Positions 25,464 to 34,813 of a DNA stretch of 64,000 nt are shown one piece after another. Positions within the stretch are counted from its first letter, which is position 1, and each line of letters begins with the position of its first letter. A program made the translations under genes and the position numbers. The notes under the pieces were generated by a model that searched no databases, had not been told where the DNA came from, and saw only the letters and a list, made by a program, of their open reading frames with translations. Where the stretch lies: contig NZ_FOYD01000009.1 in assembly GCF_900115905.1 (NCBI RefSeq), positions 1 through 64,000 of the forward strand. The letters run 5' to 3'. The DNA comes from Halopseudomonas formosensis. Lineage in GTDB: Bacteria; Pseudomonadota; Gammaproteobacteria; Pseudomonadales; Pseudomonadaceae.

Positions 25464-26375
25464 ATGGATCGAATGCAGCATCACACCCGTGGCATTGCAG
25501 CCATCCTCGCAGCCAGCCTGCTCTGGGGGACCACAGGGACTGCCGCCTCCTTTGCTCCGGATGTCAGCGCTCTGGCCATCGGTGCCTTCGCCATGGGGGT
25601 TGCCGGTCTCCTTCTGGTGCTGCGTTCACTCGGCGAGCTTGCCCGCGATCGCGCCCGGCTGCTCGTCCAGTCCCGGATTCTGCTGCTGGGCGGGCTGGCA
25701 GTTGCCATCTATCCGCTGGCTTTCTACAGCGCCATGCGCCTGTCGGGCGTAGCCGTGGGCACCGTGGTGTCCATCGCCAGCGCTCCGCTGTTCACGGTAA
25801 TCCTGGAGTGGGCATGCACCCGTCGATCCGTTTCGCTGCGCTGGGGGCTCAGTTTTGCCTTTGGTGCCGCGGGGATAGCCTTGCTGGCCACGGGACGACC
25901 CGAACCGGGCAGCGCTGATACCGGCATTGCCTGGACCTGGCTCGGGGTTCTCGTCGGACTCCTCGCCGGACTGACCTATGCCACCTATTCATGGGCGGCG
26001 CGGCACATGATAGAGCAGGGCGTGGGTTCCGCGTCATCCATGGCGAGCATGTTCGGTGTTGCGGCGATAGTGCTGCTCCCCAGTCTGCTGCTGACCGGAC
26101 AGAATCTCTTCGCCACGCCCATAAATGCGGGGGTGGCGCTGTACATGGCGCTGATTCCGATGTTCGTCGGTTATCTGTGCTTTGGTTACGGACTGCGTTA
26201 CATCGCCGCCAGTACCGCGACGCTTATTACCCTGCTGGAACCGGTAGTCGCGGTGCTGCTGGCAGTTCTGGTGGTAGGCGAATGGCTCGCGCCCGCCGGC
26301 TGGGTGGGGATGACGCTGATCATGCTCAGTCTGCTTATGCAAACCCTGCGCAGTTCGCCTGACGCGTCGGGCTGA
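25464..26375 (+). CDS. EamA/DMT family transporter
   Basis: A 303-aa inner membrane protein with ten predicted helices in two EamA repeats. The first opens GIAAILAASLLWGTTGTAASFAP and the second opens LGVLVGLLAGLTYATYSWAAR. The second repeat ends YIAASTATLITLLEPVVAVLLAVLVVGE, a common DMT signature (given in parts). DMT transporters export metabolites or amino acids; the substrate is unknown. It is convergent with putP. Nearness to the proline genes hints at, but does not show, amino acid export. Confidence 0.9.
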   Translation: MDRMQHHTRGIAAILAASLLWGTTGTAASFAPDVSALAIGAFAMGVAGLLLVLRSLGELARDRARLLVQSRILLLGGLAVAIYPLAFYSAMRLSGVAVGTVVSIASAPLFTVILEWACTRRSVSLRWGLSFAFGAAGIALLATGRPEPGSADTGIAWTWLGVLVGLLAGLTYATYSWAARHMIEQGVGSASSMASMFGVAAIVLLPSLLLTGQNLFATPINAGVALYMALIPMFVGYLCFGYGLRYIAASTATLITLLEPVVAVLLAVLVVGEWLAPAGWVGMTLIMLSLLMQTLRSSPDASG

Positions 26376-26410
26376 CCGGCGCAGCCCCATCAGCGGAAAA
26401 GGGAAGGGAT

Positions 26411-26440
26411 CCGGCGCCGCAGGATCCTGTGCAGCGCCGG
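26411..26440. repeat. Inverted repeat between convergent eamA-type gene and putP
   Basis: CCGGCGC (26411-26417) pairs with GCGCCGG (26434-26440), and the loop holds a nested CAGGATCCTG palindrome. It lacks a clear T-run, so it may end transcription weakly from either side. Confidence 0.5.
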
Positions 26441-26447
26441 AGGAACC

Positions 26448-27950
26448 TCAGTGTCTGGCCTCCATGGCACTGAATTCCCTCTGGATCTCCTCGTCATCGC
26501 GTCTGCTGGTCACAAGCGACACTACGACAGCGACCACAGCGCAGGCAATGAAACCGGGAACGATCTCATACATCTGAGCCTTGAGCTCCGGCACATTGCC
26601 CCAGTAGCCCACCACCACAGCGCCCGCGATCATCCCGGCCAGCGCACCCATGGCGGACAGACGCCGCCAGAACAGCGACATGAGGATGATCGGCCCGAAA
26701 GCTGCACCGAATCCTGCCCAGGCGAAGGCCACCAGTCCCAGGATGTTCGAGCGCGGATCTATCGCCAGCAGTGCGGCGATGACAGCCACCACCAGTACCC
26801 CCAGACGACCCAGCAAGACCTGGGTCTGTGCCGAGAGGTTGCGGCCGAAGATCTTGTACAGGTCTTCGACCAGCGCCGAGGAACACACCAGCAGCTGAGA
26901 TGAAATGGTGGACATGATCGCCGCCAGTACCGCCGCCAGCACCAGGCCCGCAATGAACGGGTGGAAAAGGATCTGGGACAGTACCAGGAACACTGTCTCC
27001 GGGTTATCCAGGGTTCGATCACTGAGGTGGAAATAACCTGCTCCGATGAGTCCTGTGAGCACCGCACCACTGGCTACCAGGACCATCCAGCCGATGCCTA
27101 TGCGACGACCGACCTTGGCGTCTGCGTGGGAGCGCAAGGCCATGAAGCGGACAATGATGTGCGGCTGGCCGAAATAGCCCAGCCCCCAGGACGCAGCAGA
27201 GAGTATCGCCAGTATGCTGCCGCCGAACAGCAGCGAAGTGCGCCGTAACGGGTTGTCGGGGTTGGCCGCGTTATGGGCGGCATCCGCCGCGTTGATCGCT
27301 GCGATGGTTTCATCTATCCCACCCAGCACGAAAACGGTGGTAACGGGGATGATGATCAAAGCCGCGAACATCAGCATGCCCTGCGCCACATCGGTCAGGG
27401 AGGCCCCGAGGAAGCCACCAAACAGCGTATAGGTCAGGGTGATGCCTGCCACCAGCAGCATGCCGAACAGGTAGTGAGTACCGAATGAGGCTTCGAAGAA
27501 TACGCCCCCGGCGACCATGCCGGACGACACATAGAAAGTGAAGAACACCAGAATGATGAGTCCCGAGGCAATACGCAGCAGCCGGGTGTTATCCCTGAAG
27601 CGACTTTCCAGAAAGCTCGGCAGGGTAATCGAGTTGTTCGATACCTCGGTATAGGACCGCAATCGTGGCGCCACGAAGCGCCAGTTCAGATAGGCGCCAA
27701 TGGTAAGGCCGATGGCAATCCAGGCTTCTACAAGACCGGAAACGTAAATGGCGCCAGGCAGGCCCATGAGCAACCAGCCCGACATGTCGGAGGCGCCGGC
27801 TGACAGCGCCGCGACGCCGGGCGACAGCTTGCGCCCGGCAAGCATGTAGTCATCCAGGCTGGTGGTCTGGAAATAGGCGTAGTAGCCGATCCCCAGCATG
27901 GCTAGGAAATACAGGCCGATGGCTATCAGCTGATATGTCTGGTCCGTCAT
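26448..27950 (-). CDS. putP: Sodium/proline symporter PutP
   Basis: A 500-aa sodium:solute symporter with thirteen predicted helices. The conserved segments LSAGASDMSGWLLMGLPGAIY (sodium-site Ser and Asp), SWGLGYFGQPHIIVRFMA and VCSSALVEDLYK match PutP. It imports proline with Na+ for use as carbon, nitrogen or osmoprotectant. It lies 80 bases after putA on the same strand, so the pair probably forms a proline-use operon. Confidence 0.95.
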   Translation of the reverse strand: MTDQTYQLIAIGLYFLAMLGIGYYAYFQTTSLDDYMLAGRKLSPGVAALSAGASDMSGWLLMGLPGAIYVSGLVEAWIAIGLTIGAYLNWRFVAPRLRSYTEVSNNSITLPSFLESRFRDNTRLLRIASGLIILVFFTFYVSSGMVAGGVFFEASFGTHYLFGMLLVAGITLTYTLFGGFLGASLTDVAQGMLMFAALIIIPVTTVFVLGGIDETIAAINAADAAHNAANPDNPLRRTSLLFGGSILAILSAASWGLGYFGQPHIIVRFMALRSHADAKVGRRIGIGWMVLVASGAVLTGLIGAGYFHLSDRTLDNPETVFLVLSQILFHPFIAGLVLAAVLAAIMSTISSQLLVCSSALVEDLYKIFGRNLSAQTQVLLGRLGVLVVAVIAALLAIDPRSNILGLVAFAWAGFGAAFGPIILMSLFWRRLSAMGALAGMIAGAVVVGYWGNVPELKAQMYEIVPGFIACAVVAVVVSLVTSRRDDEEIQREFSAMEARH

Positions 27951-28030
27951 GGCAATGCCCTCTGCTTGTAGTCGACCCCGGAGCGGGGCCGGTCTTATTG
28001 TTATTCAGCACACAACAGCTCGCTGTTCGA

Positions 28031-31000
28031 TCAGCCATCCCCCTGTGCCAGCAGGCTGGCGTTTCCGCCAATGGCCGCGGTATTTATGGTTCTGGTTCGT
28101 TCGGTTACGAAGCGCAACAGGTAATGGGGACCGCCGGCCTTGGGGCCGGTGCCGGACAGGCCCATCCCGCCAAAGGGCTGCACACCCACCACGGCACCGA
28201 TCATATTACGGTTAATATAGACATTTCCCACCCGGACCCGGCCTTCGATATAAGCAGCAAAGCTCTCATTTCGGCTCTGGATGCCGAAGGTCAGACCAAA
28301 ACCGCAGCGGTTGATGCTGTCGATGACCTGGTCCAGATCTGCGGCGCGGTAGCGGGCGATGTGCAGAACCGGCCCGAAATGTTCCTGGTCGAGCTCGCCG
28401 ATACTCTCCAGCCGGAGCGCTGTGGGGGCGACGAACTCGCCAGCCTCGCGGAGCTGCTCAGGAACCGGAGCCTGTGCCAACAGGCGCTTCATCTGACGAT
28501 AGTGTTCTATGTGCTTCAGGAGCTTCTCGCAGGCTGTCTCATCAATTACCGGGCCAACGTCCGTGGCCAGATCCCGCGGATCACCCACCTGCAGCTCCTG
28601 CATGGCTCCGAACAGGAGGGTTTCCACCTTCTCCGCTATGTCCTCCTGCAGGAACAGAACCCTCAATGCCGAGCAACGTTGCCCGGCACTGGCGAAGGCG
28701 GACTCCACTACGTCAGCGACCACCTGCTCCGGCAGGGCAGTGGAGTCGACTACCATGGCGTTCTGCCCTCCGGTTTCAGCGATCAGGGCTGCCAGGGGTG
28801 CCCCTTGGCGTTGAGCCAGACCAAGGTTGATCTGCCAGGCCGTGGCCGTTGAACCGGTGAATACCACGCCGGCCACCCTCGGGTCGCCAGTGAGCAGCGG
28901 GCCCAGTTCCCTGCCGGCACCGGGGAGTAGTTGCACCACGTCTCGCGGCACTCCGGCCTCGTACATCAGCTCCACGCATCGGTAGGCAATCAGGGAGGTC
29001 TGTTCCGCCGGCTTGGCCAGCACCGTGTTACCGGTCACCAGAGCGGCCGTAATCTGACCGAGGAAGATGGCCACGGGGAAATTCCAGGGGCTGATGGCAA
29101 CGAACACGCCCCTGCCGGACAGGTACAGCTCGTTGGATTCGCCGGTCGGCCCCGGCATACGCATGGGGTGCCCCATGTGATGTTCGGCCTGGTTGGCGTA
29201 ATACCGGCAGAAATCCACCGCCTCGCGGATCTCCGCTATGCCGTCCGCCAGCTGCTTGCCTGCCTCCCTCGCGCACAGGGCCATGAGTTCGGCAAAATGC
29301 TCTTCCAACAGGTCAGCCAGCCGCCGCAGCATTGCCGCCCGGTCGGCGACTGGAACTGCATTCCAGCGGGGGAAGGCCGTCTCTGCGCTGTTCAATGCCT
29401 GCTGGACCTGCTCCGGCGTGCTCCACTGGACTTCACCCACCTGCTGGCGCCGGTCGAAAGGACTCAAGACCGGATGGTTGATCCCGGTCCCGGCGCCCGA
29501 GCCCTCGGCCAGCAAGGGGCGGGCCTGCCAATAATGCAGGTCCCAGGCCTGCAGAGCCTGCTGCAGCGGCTGCAACTGACTGTTGATCATCAGGTTGAGC
29601 CCGCGGGAGTTTGCTCTATCCGAACCGTACAGCCGGTGGGGCAGGGGAATGGCCGTATTGCGATAGGCCGTCTTGCCGCTGAGAGACTCCAGCGGATGCC
29701 GGCAAAGCTGGTCGACCGGCACCCGCTCGTCAACCAGCTGATGGACGAAGGAAGAGTTGGCACCGTTTTCCAGCAGGCGCCGTACGAGATAGGGCAGCAG
29801 ATCCCTGTGTGCCCCGACGGGCGCGTAGATTCGGCAATAGCTACCCTCAGGCGCCTGTTTCAATACCTGTTTGTAGAGTGCCTCGCCCATGCCATGCAGG
29901 CGCTGGAGCTCCAGCGGGCGATTACCAGCCATATCAAGCAGGCAGGTTACCGTGTGTGCGTTATGGGTGGCGAATTGCGGGAACAGGTGGCCCTTTACCG
30001 GTTCCGACAGCAGATACCGGGCGCAGGCGAGGTAGGAGATATCGGTATTGGGCTTGCGGGTAAACACCGGATAGTCGGCCAGCCCCAGCATCTGGGCTTC
30101 CTTGATCTCGGTATCCCAGTAGGCTCCCTTGACCAGACGAACCGGAATCTGGTCACCCTGTTCCCCGGCGAGCCGTGTCAGCCAGTGCAGCACGGGCAAT
30201 GCCCGTTTGGAGTAGGCCTGTACTACCAGGCCGAACTTCCCCCAGCCCTTGGCGTGCTGACGGTAGACCTGCTCGAACAGCTCCAGAGAGATCTCCAGCC
30301 GATCCGCCTCTTCAGCGTCCAGGGTTATGGCAACATCCAACTCCCTGGCGCGGGCCACCAACTGCCCGAGTGTGGCGCCCAGTTCGGTCAATACCCGCTC
30401 CCGCTGGCTGCGCTCGTAGCGGGGATGCAGGGCGGACAGCTTGATCGAAATGGAGGGGGGCGGCGCCTGGACGGCAAGCTGTCCTGATGCCTGGCTGACG
30501 CGTTGGATGGCATCCAGATAGGCTTCCAGATAGCGCTGAGCGTCCTCTCGGGTACAGGCTGCCTCGCCAAGCATGTCGAAGGAGTAGGTGTAGCCCTGGC
30601 GGAACATGGGTTTGCCGTTGGACAGGGCTTCCGGCAGCGTGCGGCCCAGCACGAACTGATACCCCATCAGCTTCATGGCATGGGACATGACCTGCCGGAC
30701 CACAGGTTCCCCCAGGCGACTGACCATGCGGTTGAGTACCGGCACAGGCTGGTCGTCCCTCTGGTCCACCCTCACCACGCCCTTGGTCAGAATCAGCCCC
30801 CAGGTGGACGCGTTGACCAGCAGGGAATCGCTCTGGCCCAGATACTTCTTCCAGTCCGCCACGGACAGCTTGTCCCTGATCAACGCCTCGGCGGTACGCG
30901 AATCCGGCACCCGCAGCAAGGCCTCCGCCAGGCACATCAGCAAAACACCCTCCTGGGTATCCAGGCTGTATTGCTGCAACAGCTGGTCCAGGCTGTCCAC

Positions 31001-31249
31001 GGCATTGTCCTGGGCACGCACCTGCTCCACGAGTTTTGCGGTGCGCTGGTGCAGCAGCCGGATGCGTTCGGGCTGATGGTCGACAACGCGGATGAGCTCG
31101 GGAACCAGAGTATCCTCATTGACCATATAATGCTGGCTGATCCGACTGAAAAGCTGCTCCAGATTCAGCCCGGGATCGGGATGCAGCAGCGATGACGCGC
31201 TGGCGTGCTGTTGGCGGTTCTGATCGTTGAGAGGGTGGGGAAGAGGCAT
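28031..31249 (-). CDS. putA: Bifunctional proline dehydrogenase/P5C dehydrogenase PutA, without RHH domain
   Basis: A 1072-aa enzyme that oxidises proline to glutamate in two steps with substrate channelling. The PRODH barrel spans about residues 90-480 (SIKLSALHPRYERSQ and the FAD-binding RLVKGAYWDTE). The P5CDH part spans about 560-1040 with ISPWNFP, ETGGQNAMVVD and the catalytic Cys in AGQRCSALRVL. The length and N-terminus fit PutA without the DNA-binding ribbon-helix-helix, so it should not repress its own operon. The ATG 31249 start (MPLPHPLNDQ) has a GGAG site; a longer start at 31267 is less likely. Confidence 0.95.
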   Translation of the reverse strand: MPLPHPLNDQNRQQHASASSLLHPDPGLNLEQLFSRISQHYMVNEDTLVPELIRVVDHQPERIRLLHQRTAKLVEQVRAQDNAVDSLDQLLQQYSLDTQEGVLLMCLAEALLRVPDSRTAEALIRDKLSVADWKKYLGQSDSLLVNASTWGLILTKGVVRVDQRDDQPVPVLNRMVSRLGEPVVRQVMSHAMKLMGYQFVLGRTLPEALSNGKPMFRQGYTYSFDMLGEAACTREDAQRYLEAYLDAIQRVSQASGQLAVQAPPPSISIKLSALHPRYERSQRERVLTELGATLGQLVARARELDVAITLDAEEADRLEISLELFEQVYRQHAKGWGKFGLVVQAYSKRALPVLHWLTRLAGEQGDQIPVRLVKGAYWDTEIKEAQMLGLADYPVFTRKPNTDISYLACARYLLSEPVKGHLFPQFATHNAHTVTCLLDMAGNRPLELQRLHGMGEALYKQVLKQAPEGSYCRIYAPVGAHRDLLPYLVRRLLENGANSSFVHQLVDERVPVDQLCRHPLESLSGKTAYRNTAIPLPHRLYGSDRANSRGLNLMINSQLQPLQQALQAWDLHYWQARPLLAEGSGAGTGINHPVLSPFDRRQQVGEVQWSTPEQVQQALNSAETAFPRWNAVPVADRAAMLRRLADLLEEHFAELMALCAREAGKQLADGIAEIREAVDFCRYYANQAEHHMGHPMRMPGPTGESNELYLSGRGVFVAISPWNFPVAIFLGQITAALVTGNTVLAKPAEQTSLIAYRCVELMYEAGVPRDVVQLLPGAGRELGPLLTGDPRVAGVVFTGSTATAWQINLGLAQRQGAPLAALIAETGGQNAMVVDSTALPEQVVADVVESAFASAGQRCSALRVLFLQEDIAEKVETLLFGAMQELQVGDPRDLATDVGPVIDETACEKLLKHIEHYRQMKRLLAQAPVPEQLREAGEFVAPTALRLESIGELDQEHFGPVLHIARYRAADLDQVIDSINRCGFGLTFGIQSRNESFAAYIEGRVRVGNVYINRNMIGAVVGVQPFGGMGLSGTGPKAGGPHYLLRFVTERTRTINTAAIGGNASLLAQGDG

Positions 31250-31513
31250 GCGAGCACTCCGCGTCATCAGGGTTATAGCCACACGGCCTGAAATCAATAT
31301 AGTTGTGTTTGGGCGAAGTGGTTCCAATAAAACACGCGCGTGGGGTTGCCTGTCAGGAGAATTAAGTCCATAATTGCGTCCGTTGTTCAGACGACACTCA
31401 CGGAAAGCGTTTTACAATCAATAAGTTAGCGGTAAGCTGACTTGTCGCGGTAAAGTAGCTGATCCTTGTGAATTTTGTTGTTCTGTCTTGTACAGGACAG
31501 CTCACCCGTTTGA

Positions 31514-31587
31514 GGCCGGGTGGCAGAGTGGTCATGCAGCGGATTGCAAATCCGTGTACGCCGGTTCGATTCCGACCTCGGCCTCCA
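31514..31587 (+). tRNA. tRNA-Cys (anticodon GCA)
   Basis: A 74-base tRNA with acceptor GGCCGGG paired with CTCGGCC (one imperfect pair), anticodon loop TTGCAAA, T-arm GGTTCGATTCC and TCCA end. It is followed by a strong terminator. Confidence 0.96.
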
Positions 31588-31596
31588 GTACGAAGA

Positions 31597-31629
31597 GCCC
31601 CGCAGATATCTGGTCTGCGGGGCTTTTTT
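31597..31629 (+). terminator. Terminator after tRNA-Cys
   Basis: GCCCCGCAGA pairs with TCTGCGGGGC around TATCTGG, followed by six T. The Cys and Leu tRNAs are thus on separate or only partly joined transcripts. Confidence 0.9.
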
Positions 31630-31845
31630 ATGCAGCCAAACGCCGAAACAAGGCTCCTGGTACCAATGGCAGAGCTCCGGGTCCTGATGTTCGTCAGTCG
31701 ATATGTCGGGCGGAATTAGCACTTGTTGGCGATTGGGATTGTCTGTAAGATCCTGAATCTTCTGAATTTCCCGCTCCAGGCCGCGTTGCCGGCAGGTGAG
31801 CTGGAATCGATGGCAAGGGCTTCTTGTCTTGCCACGCACTGTCCA

Positions 31846-31934
31846 GCCCGGATGGCGAAATTGGTAGACGCAAGGGACTTAAAATCCCTCGAAGGGTAAC
31901 CTTCGTGTCGGTTCGACCCCGACTCCGGGCACCA
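31846..31934 (+). tRNA. tRNA-Leu (anticodon TAA)
   Basis: An 89-base class II tRNA with acceptor GCCCGGA/TCCGGGC, anticodon TAA at 31880-31882, a long variable arm and an encoded ACCA end. The arrangement Cys then Leu matches the leuZ region of other pseudomonads, but here a terminator and about 260 bases separate them. Confidence 0.96.
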
Positions 31935-32005
31935 TTAGTTCTGCACCTCTGTTATTCCTGCTCTCTCCCCCGTTGCTAACAAATATTCCCGGTACCTCTG
32001 GTGGC

Positions 32006-33433
32006 TCATGACGCGTGCCGCCCGTTTCCTCGAAAAGCCTCGAGCGCACGCTGGCGGCTGCTTTTCAGGTCAACCATGGGAGCGGGATAGCGGGTCGATG
32101 AAAACAGAGTTCCTTGTGGCGGCAGGTGGATATCGTGATTATCCAGATGCGCCAGCTCCGGTATCCATTGGCGAATGAACCTTCCCTCAGGGTCGAAGCG
32201 GCGGGATTGTGTCACAGGGTTGAATATTCGGAACCAGGGCACAGCGTCCGTACCTGTTGACGCACTCCACTGCCAGCCGCCGTTATTCGCTGCCAGATCA
32301 CCATCGATGAGATGGCGCATGAAGAAGCGTTCGCCTTCTCGCCAGTCGATAAGCAGATTCTTGGTCAGGAACATGGCGGTCACCATTCGCAGTCGATTGT
32401 GCATCCAGCCGGTGGCCAGCAGCTGACGCATGGCCGCGTCAATCAGCGGAAAACCCGTGTTTCCCTGTTGCCAGGCCTGCAAATCCTCCGGGGCATCACG
32501 CCAGGGAATGGCCTCGGTTTCGGATCTGAAGGCACGGTGCCTGGAGACCCTGGGGAATCCTGCGAGGATGTGCTTGTAGAACTCCCGCCAGAGCAATTCG
32601 TTGATCCAGGTGACGACACCCTCGTTGCCGCTGTCGAACTCCCCCTGGTTGACCTGCAATGCAGCATGAAGGCACTGGCGTATCGACAGGACGCCGGAGG
32701 CGAGATACGGCGAAAGTTTGCTGGTACCGGGATACGCGGGCATGTCTCGCTGCCGGTGATAGTCGGGCAATGCCTCGTCGGTGAAACGCTGCAGTCGGAG
32801 TAACGCAGACTGTTCGCCGGCTGGCCACAGGCTGCCCAGATCCGGCGCGGGTGCGCAGAACCCGGGGATGTGCGTCGGGATATCATCGCCCTCTACGGCC
32901 AGTGGCTGCTGCGGTCTCGGCTTGCCAGTACAGGGCGGCAGACTGCTGTGCAGTCTTTGCCAGCAGGCCTTGCGGAACTGGGAGAAGACCTGGAAATACC
33001 CGCCGGAGCGGTTGAGGATGCTGCCAGGCGCAAACAATACCTGATCGACGTGACGAGTGAAGCCTGTTCCACTTGCCGCCAGCTGCGCGTCGACCGCTGT
33101 ATCCCTGCGGCCTTCGTTGATTCCATACTCCTCGTTGGCATGAACGTGCTGCACGCCATGGGTACGGCATGTATCGGCCAGCACCGCGGGTATGTCATCC
33201 CAGGTCTGTGCATGTCTGATCAGTAGCGGCACTCCCAGTATCTGCAGTTCGGCCTTCAGGGCCGCGAGATTGCGCATCCAGAAATCGATCTTGCACGCGG
33301 CTTCGTCATGGCGTCGCCATTGCTCGGGAGTAACGACGAAGAGTGCAAGGGTGGGGCCGGCGAGCATGCCGGCTGAAAGAGCGGAATTGTCTCTTACCCG
33401 CAGGTCGTTTCGAAACCACATCAGTTGAAGCAT
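32006..33433 (-). CDS. phrB: Deoxyribodipyrimidine (CPD) photolyase
   Basis: A 475-aa blue-light DNA repair enzyme. The N-terminal antenna domain starts QLMWFRNDLRVRDN. The FAD-binding part includes TSKLSPYLASGVLSIRQ, WRRE-like LWREFYKHIL, ATGWMHNRLRMVTAMFLTK (shown in part as WMHNRLRMVTAMF) and DGDLAANNGGWQWSASTGTDA (parts), all typical of CPD photolyase. It is the last of three genes read together from 34496 and lies 8 bases after the DUF1722 gene. Photolyase is a known target of LitR-type light regulators in Pseudomonas putida. Confidence 0.96.
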   Translation of the reverse strand: MLQLMWFRNDLRVRDNSALSAGMLAGPTLALFVVTPEQWRRHDEAACKIDFWMRNLAALKAELQILGVPLLIRHAQTWDDIPAVLADTCRTHGVQHVHANEEYGINEGRRDTAVDAQLAASGTGFTRHVDQVLFAPGSILNRSGGYFQVFSQFRKACWQRLHSSLPPCTGKPRPQQPLAVEGDDIPTHIPGFCAPAPDLGSLWPAGEQSALLRLQRFTDEALPDYHRQRDMPAYPGTSKLSPYLASGVLSIRQCLHAALQVNQGEFDSGNEGVVTWINELLWREFYKHILAGFPRVSRHRAFRSETEAIPWRDAPEDLQAWQQGNTGFPLIDAAMRQLLATGWMHNRLRMVTAMFLTKNLLIDWREGERFFMRHLIDGDLAANNGGWQWSASTGTDAVPWFRIFNPVTQSRRFDPEGRFIRQWIPELAHLDNHDIHLPPQGTLFSSTRYPAPMVDLKSSRQRALEAFRGNGRHAS

Positions 33434-33441
33434 GGTGTCCT

Positions 33442-34146
33442 TCAGAGCAGATGGCGCAGCCGTATCTCCTGCGGATACGGCTGGAGATAGGCCTGATCAG
33501 CGATGTAGCTGTGTGGGAAGGTGCTGAAGTGCTTTTTCAGCACCTCTATCGGTTGCTCCAGCGGAAGGTCGCCGGCCCGATACGTGAGAATGAGTTCGTG
33601 CAACTGGCGTTTCTCGGCCACGCCCAGATGCCGTTTCAGGTAGCCGGCCAGGTGCTGCAGTACATTGGTATGCCCTTTCCGACTGGCAGGGGAGCGCAAC
33701 GCCTTCAGCAGCTGGTGGATATAACTGATGGCGAAGTCACCAACATCGTCCGGGCACTGGGCGACCGCACGCCCGAGCGCCTGGTACTGCTGGCGATCGC
33801 TGGCCATCAGCAGATATTTGTAGCGACCGTGGAAGCGCTGCAGGCTGGTCTTGCTCAGGCCTTGCTGCCACACCTCTCGCCAGCGCGCGTGGCAATAGAC
33901 ACGGGTGAGGAAACTGTCCAGTGTCTGCGGGTCGTTCAGATGGCCCAATGCCTCGACTGGCACCCTGTCGACGGCAGTATCCAGCGCCTGTGCGTGAGAC
34001 AGCACAATCACTCCGTCAACTCCATCCGCAGGCGCGCCCTCAATCAGGGGGCTGCGGCCAATGTCCTCTCGAGGAGGCTCGCTCAGTACCACGAGAACCC
34101 TGGCAGCGGGATGAGAACCCGTGCCGGGGAGATTGAGACTGGTCAC
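33442..34146 (-). CDS. DUF1722 (YbgA-type) protein lacking DUF523
   Basis: A 234-aa protein with the DUF1722 domain over about residues 90-215 (FHGRYKYLLMASDRQQYQALG and HLAGYLKRHLGVAEKRQLHELI; parts). In many bacteria DUF1722 is fused to an N-terminal DUF523 domain (about 320 aa). Here the N-terminal 85 residues (ARVLVVLSEPPREDIGRSPL) do not look like DUF523, so the protein is a short form. The neighbouring photolyase matches the known ybgA-phr association. Its biochemical role is unknown. The start overlaps the 117-aa gene by 4 bases. Confidence 0.8.
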   Translation of the reverse strand: MTSLNLPGTGSHPAARVLVVLSEPPREDIGRSPLIEGAPADGVDGVIVLSHAQALDTAVDRVPVEALGHLNDPQTLDSFLTRVYCHARWREVWQQGLSKTSLQRFHGRYKYLLMASDRQQYQALGRAVAQCPDDVGDFAISYIHQLLKALRSPASRKGHTNVLQHLAGYLKRHLGVAEKRQLHELILTYRAGDLPLEQPIEVLKKHFSTFPHSYIADQAYLQPYPQEIRLRHLL

Positions 34147-34496
34147 AGAGAGACGCGGGGGTTCAGATTCGGGTTGGGCGCACGATGGTATTCGAAGCCC
34201 GGGGAATGCTCCGGCTCAAGCTGCCTGGGCTGCGCCTCTATCTCGTGGAGGTTCGGATGGGCAGGGTCTGCGGTCGGGGTGTTATCCGGAGCACGGGCGG
34301 ATCGGGCGGTGGTCACGGATCGGGAGCTTTCCCGTATGACTCGACGCCGTTCCTTCTGCAATTCGGCGAGCAGCTGTATCTGGGAGGAGTGCCACTGCGC
34401 TTCGAGGAAACCAGCATTTTCCATTGCCTGGGCCGTGGCAAGTGCCCCAGTCATTGTCATCGTCACTGTCATCGCTGCAGCTATCGCAAGCTTCAT
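34143..34496 (-). CDS. Predicted exported protein of unknown function, 117 aa
   Basis: MKLAIAAAMTVTMTMTGALA is a clear Sec signal with cleavage near ATAQA. The mature part starts with a helical segment (FLEAQWHSSQIQLLAELQKERRR; parts) and continues into a Pro-rich, probably disordered tail ending NPNLNPRVSL. No family is recognised. ATG 34496 is chosen because GGGAG lies about 8 bases upstream and it opens the signal peptide. It is first in the operon 117-aa/DUF1722/photolyase, divergent from the lipocalin gene. Confidence 0.7.
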   Translation of the reverse strand: MKLAIAAAMTVTMTMTGALATAQAMENAGFLEAQWHSSQIQLLAELQKERRRVIRESSRSVTTARSARAPDNTPTADPAHPNLHEIEAQPRQLEPEHSPGFEYHRAPNPNLNPRVSL

Positions 34497-34689
34497 TCGA
34501 TGTCTCTCCCTAAACATGCATCGGCGCGCCGAGCTCTTCTCTTATGGCAGCCATCGCAGGCCCTTGCAGGGCGTGCAACCACTGAAGTGATCCGCGGCAC
34601 CGTCTTGCGGTCCGGGATGAAAGGGGTCGTGCCGGCGGCCACCCCTTATGTGTGGCCTGCTACCGTCCGACCAACGCGTCCCTCATCAA

Positions 34690-34785
34690 AGTTGTACAGG
34701 TTTTGTCGAGAGGGAACTGCTACGCTTGAAACATGTACAAATAATAGGTGCATACTTGTACAAGTCAACATTTGATGTATAATTT
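34690..34785. promoter_or_regulatory. Shared divergent promoter region with TGTACA half-sites
   Basis: TGTACA occurs at 34693-34698, 34734-34739 and 34757-34762; the first is followed at an 11-base distance by TTGTCGA and the last by TGTATA at 34776-34781. A near-perfect promoter for the lipocalin gene has TTGTAC (34756-34761) and TATAAT (34778-34783) with a 16-base spacer, so the last operator half-site covers its -35 box. LitR-family regulators of Pseudomonas putida bind paired TGTACA-like half-sites, which makes this a likely target of the MerR-type gene at 35932. Confidence 0.6.
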
Positions 34786-34813
34786 TCTCATTCACCCGCT
34801 GGAGGGGCCTCAC

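Noticed and set aside
31491..31496. Single TGTACA site upstream of tRNA-Cys as a LitR operator
   Set aside because: Only one half-site occurs and no light-linked gene is adjacent.
31426..31839. Minus-strand frame of 137 codons over tRNA-Cys
   Set aside because: It reads through a tRNA and a terminator and has no coding character.
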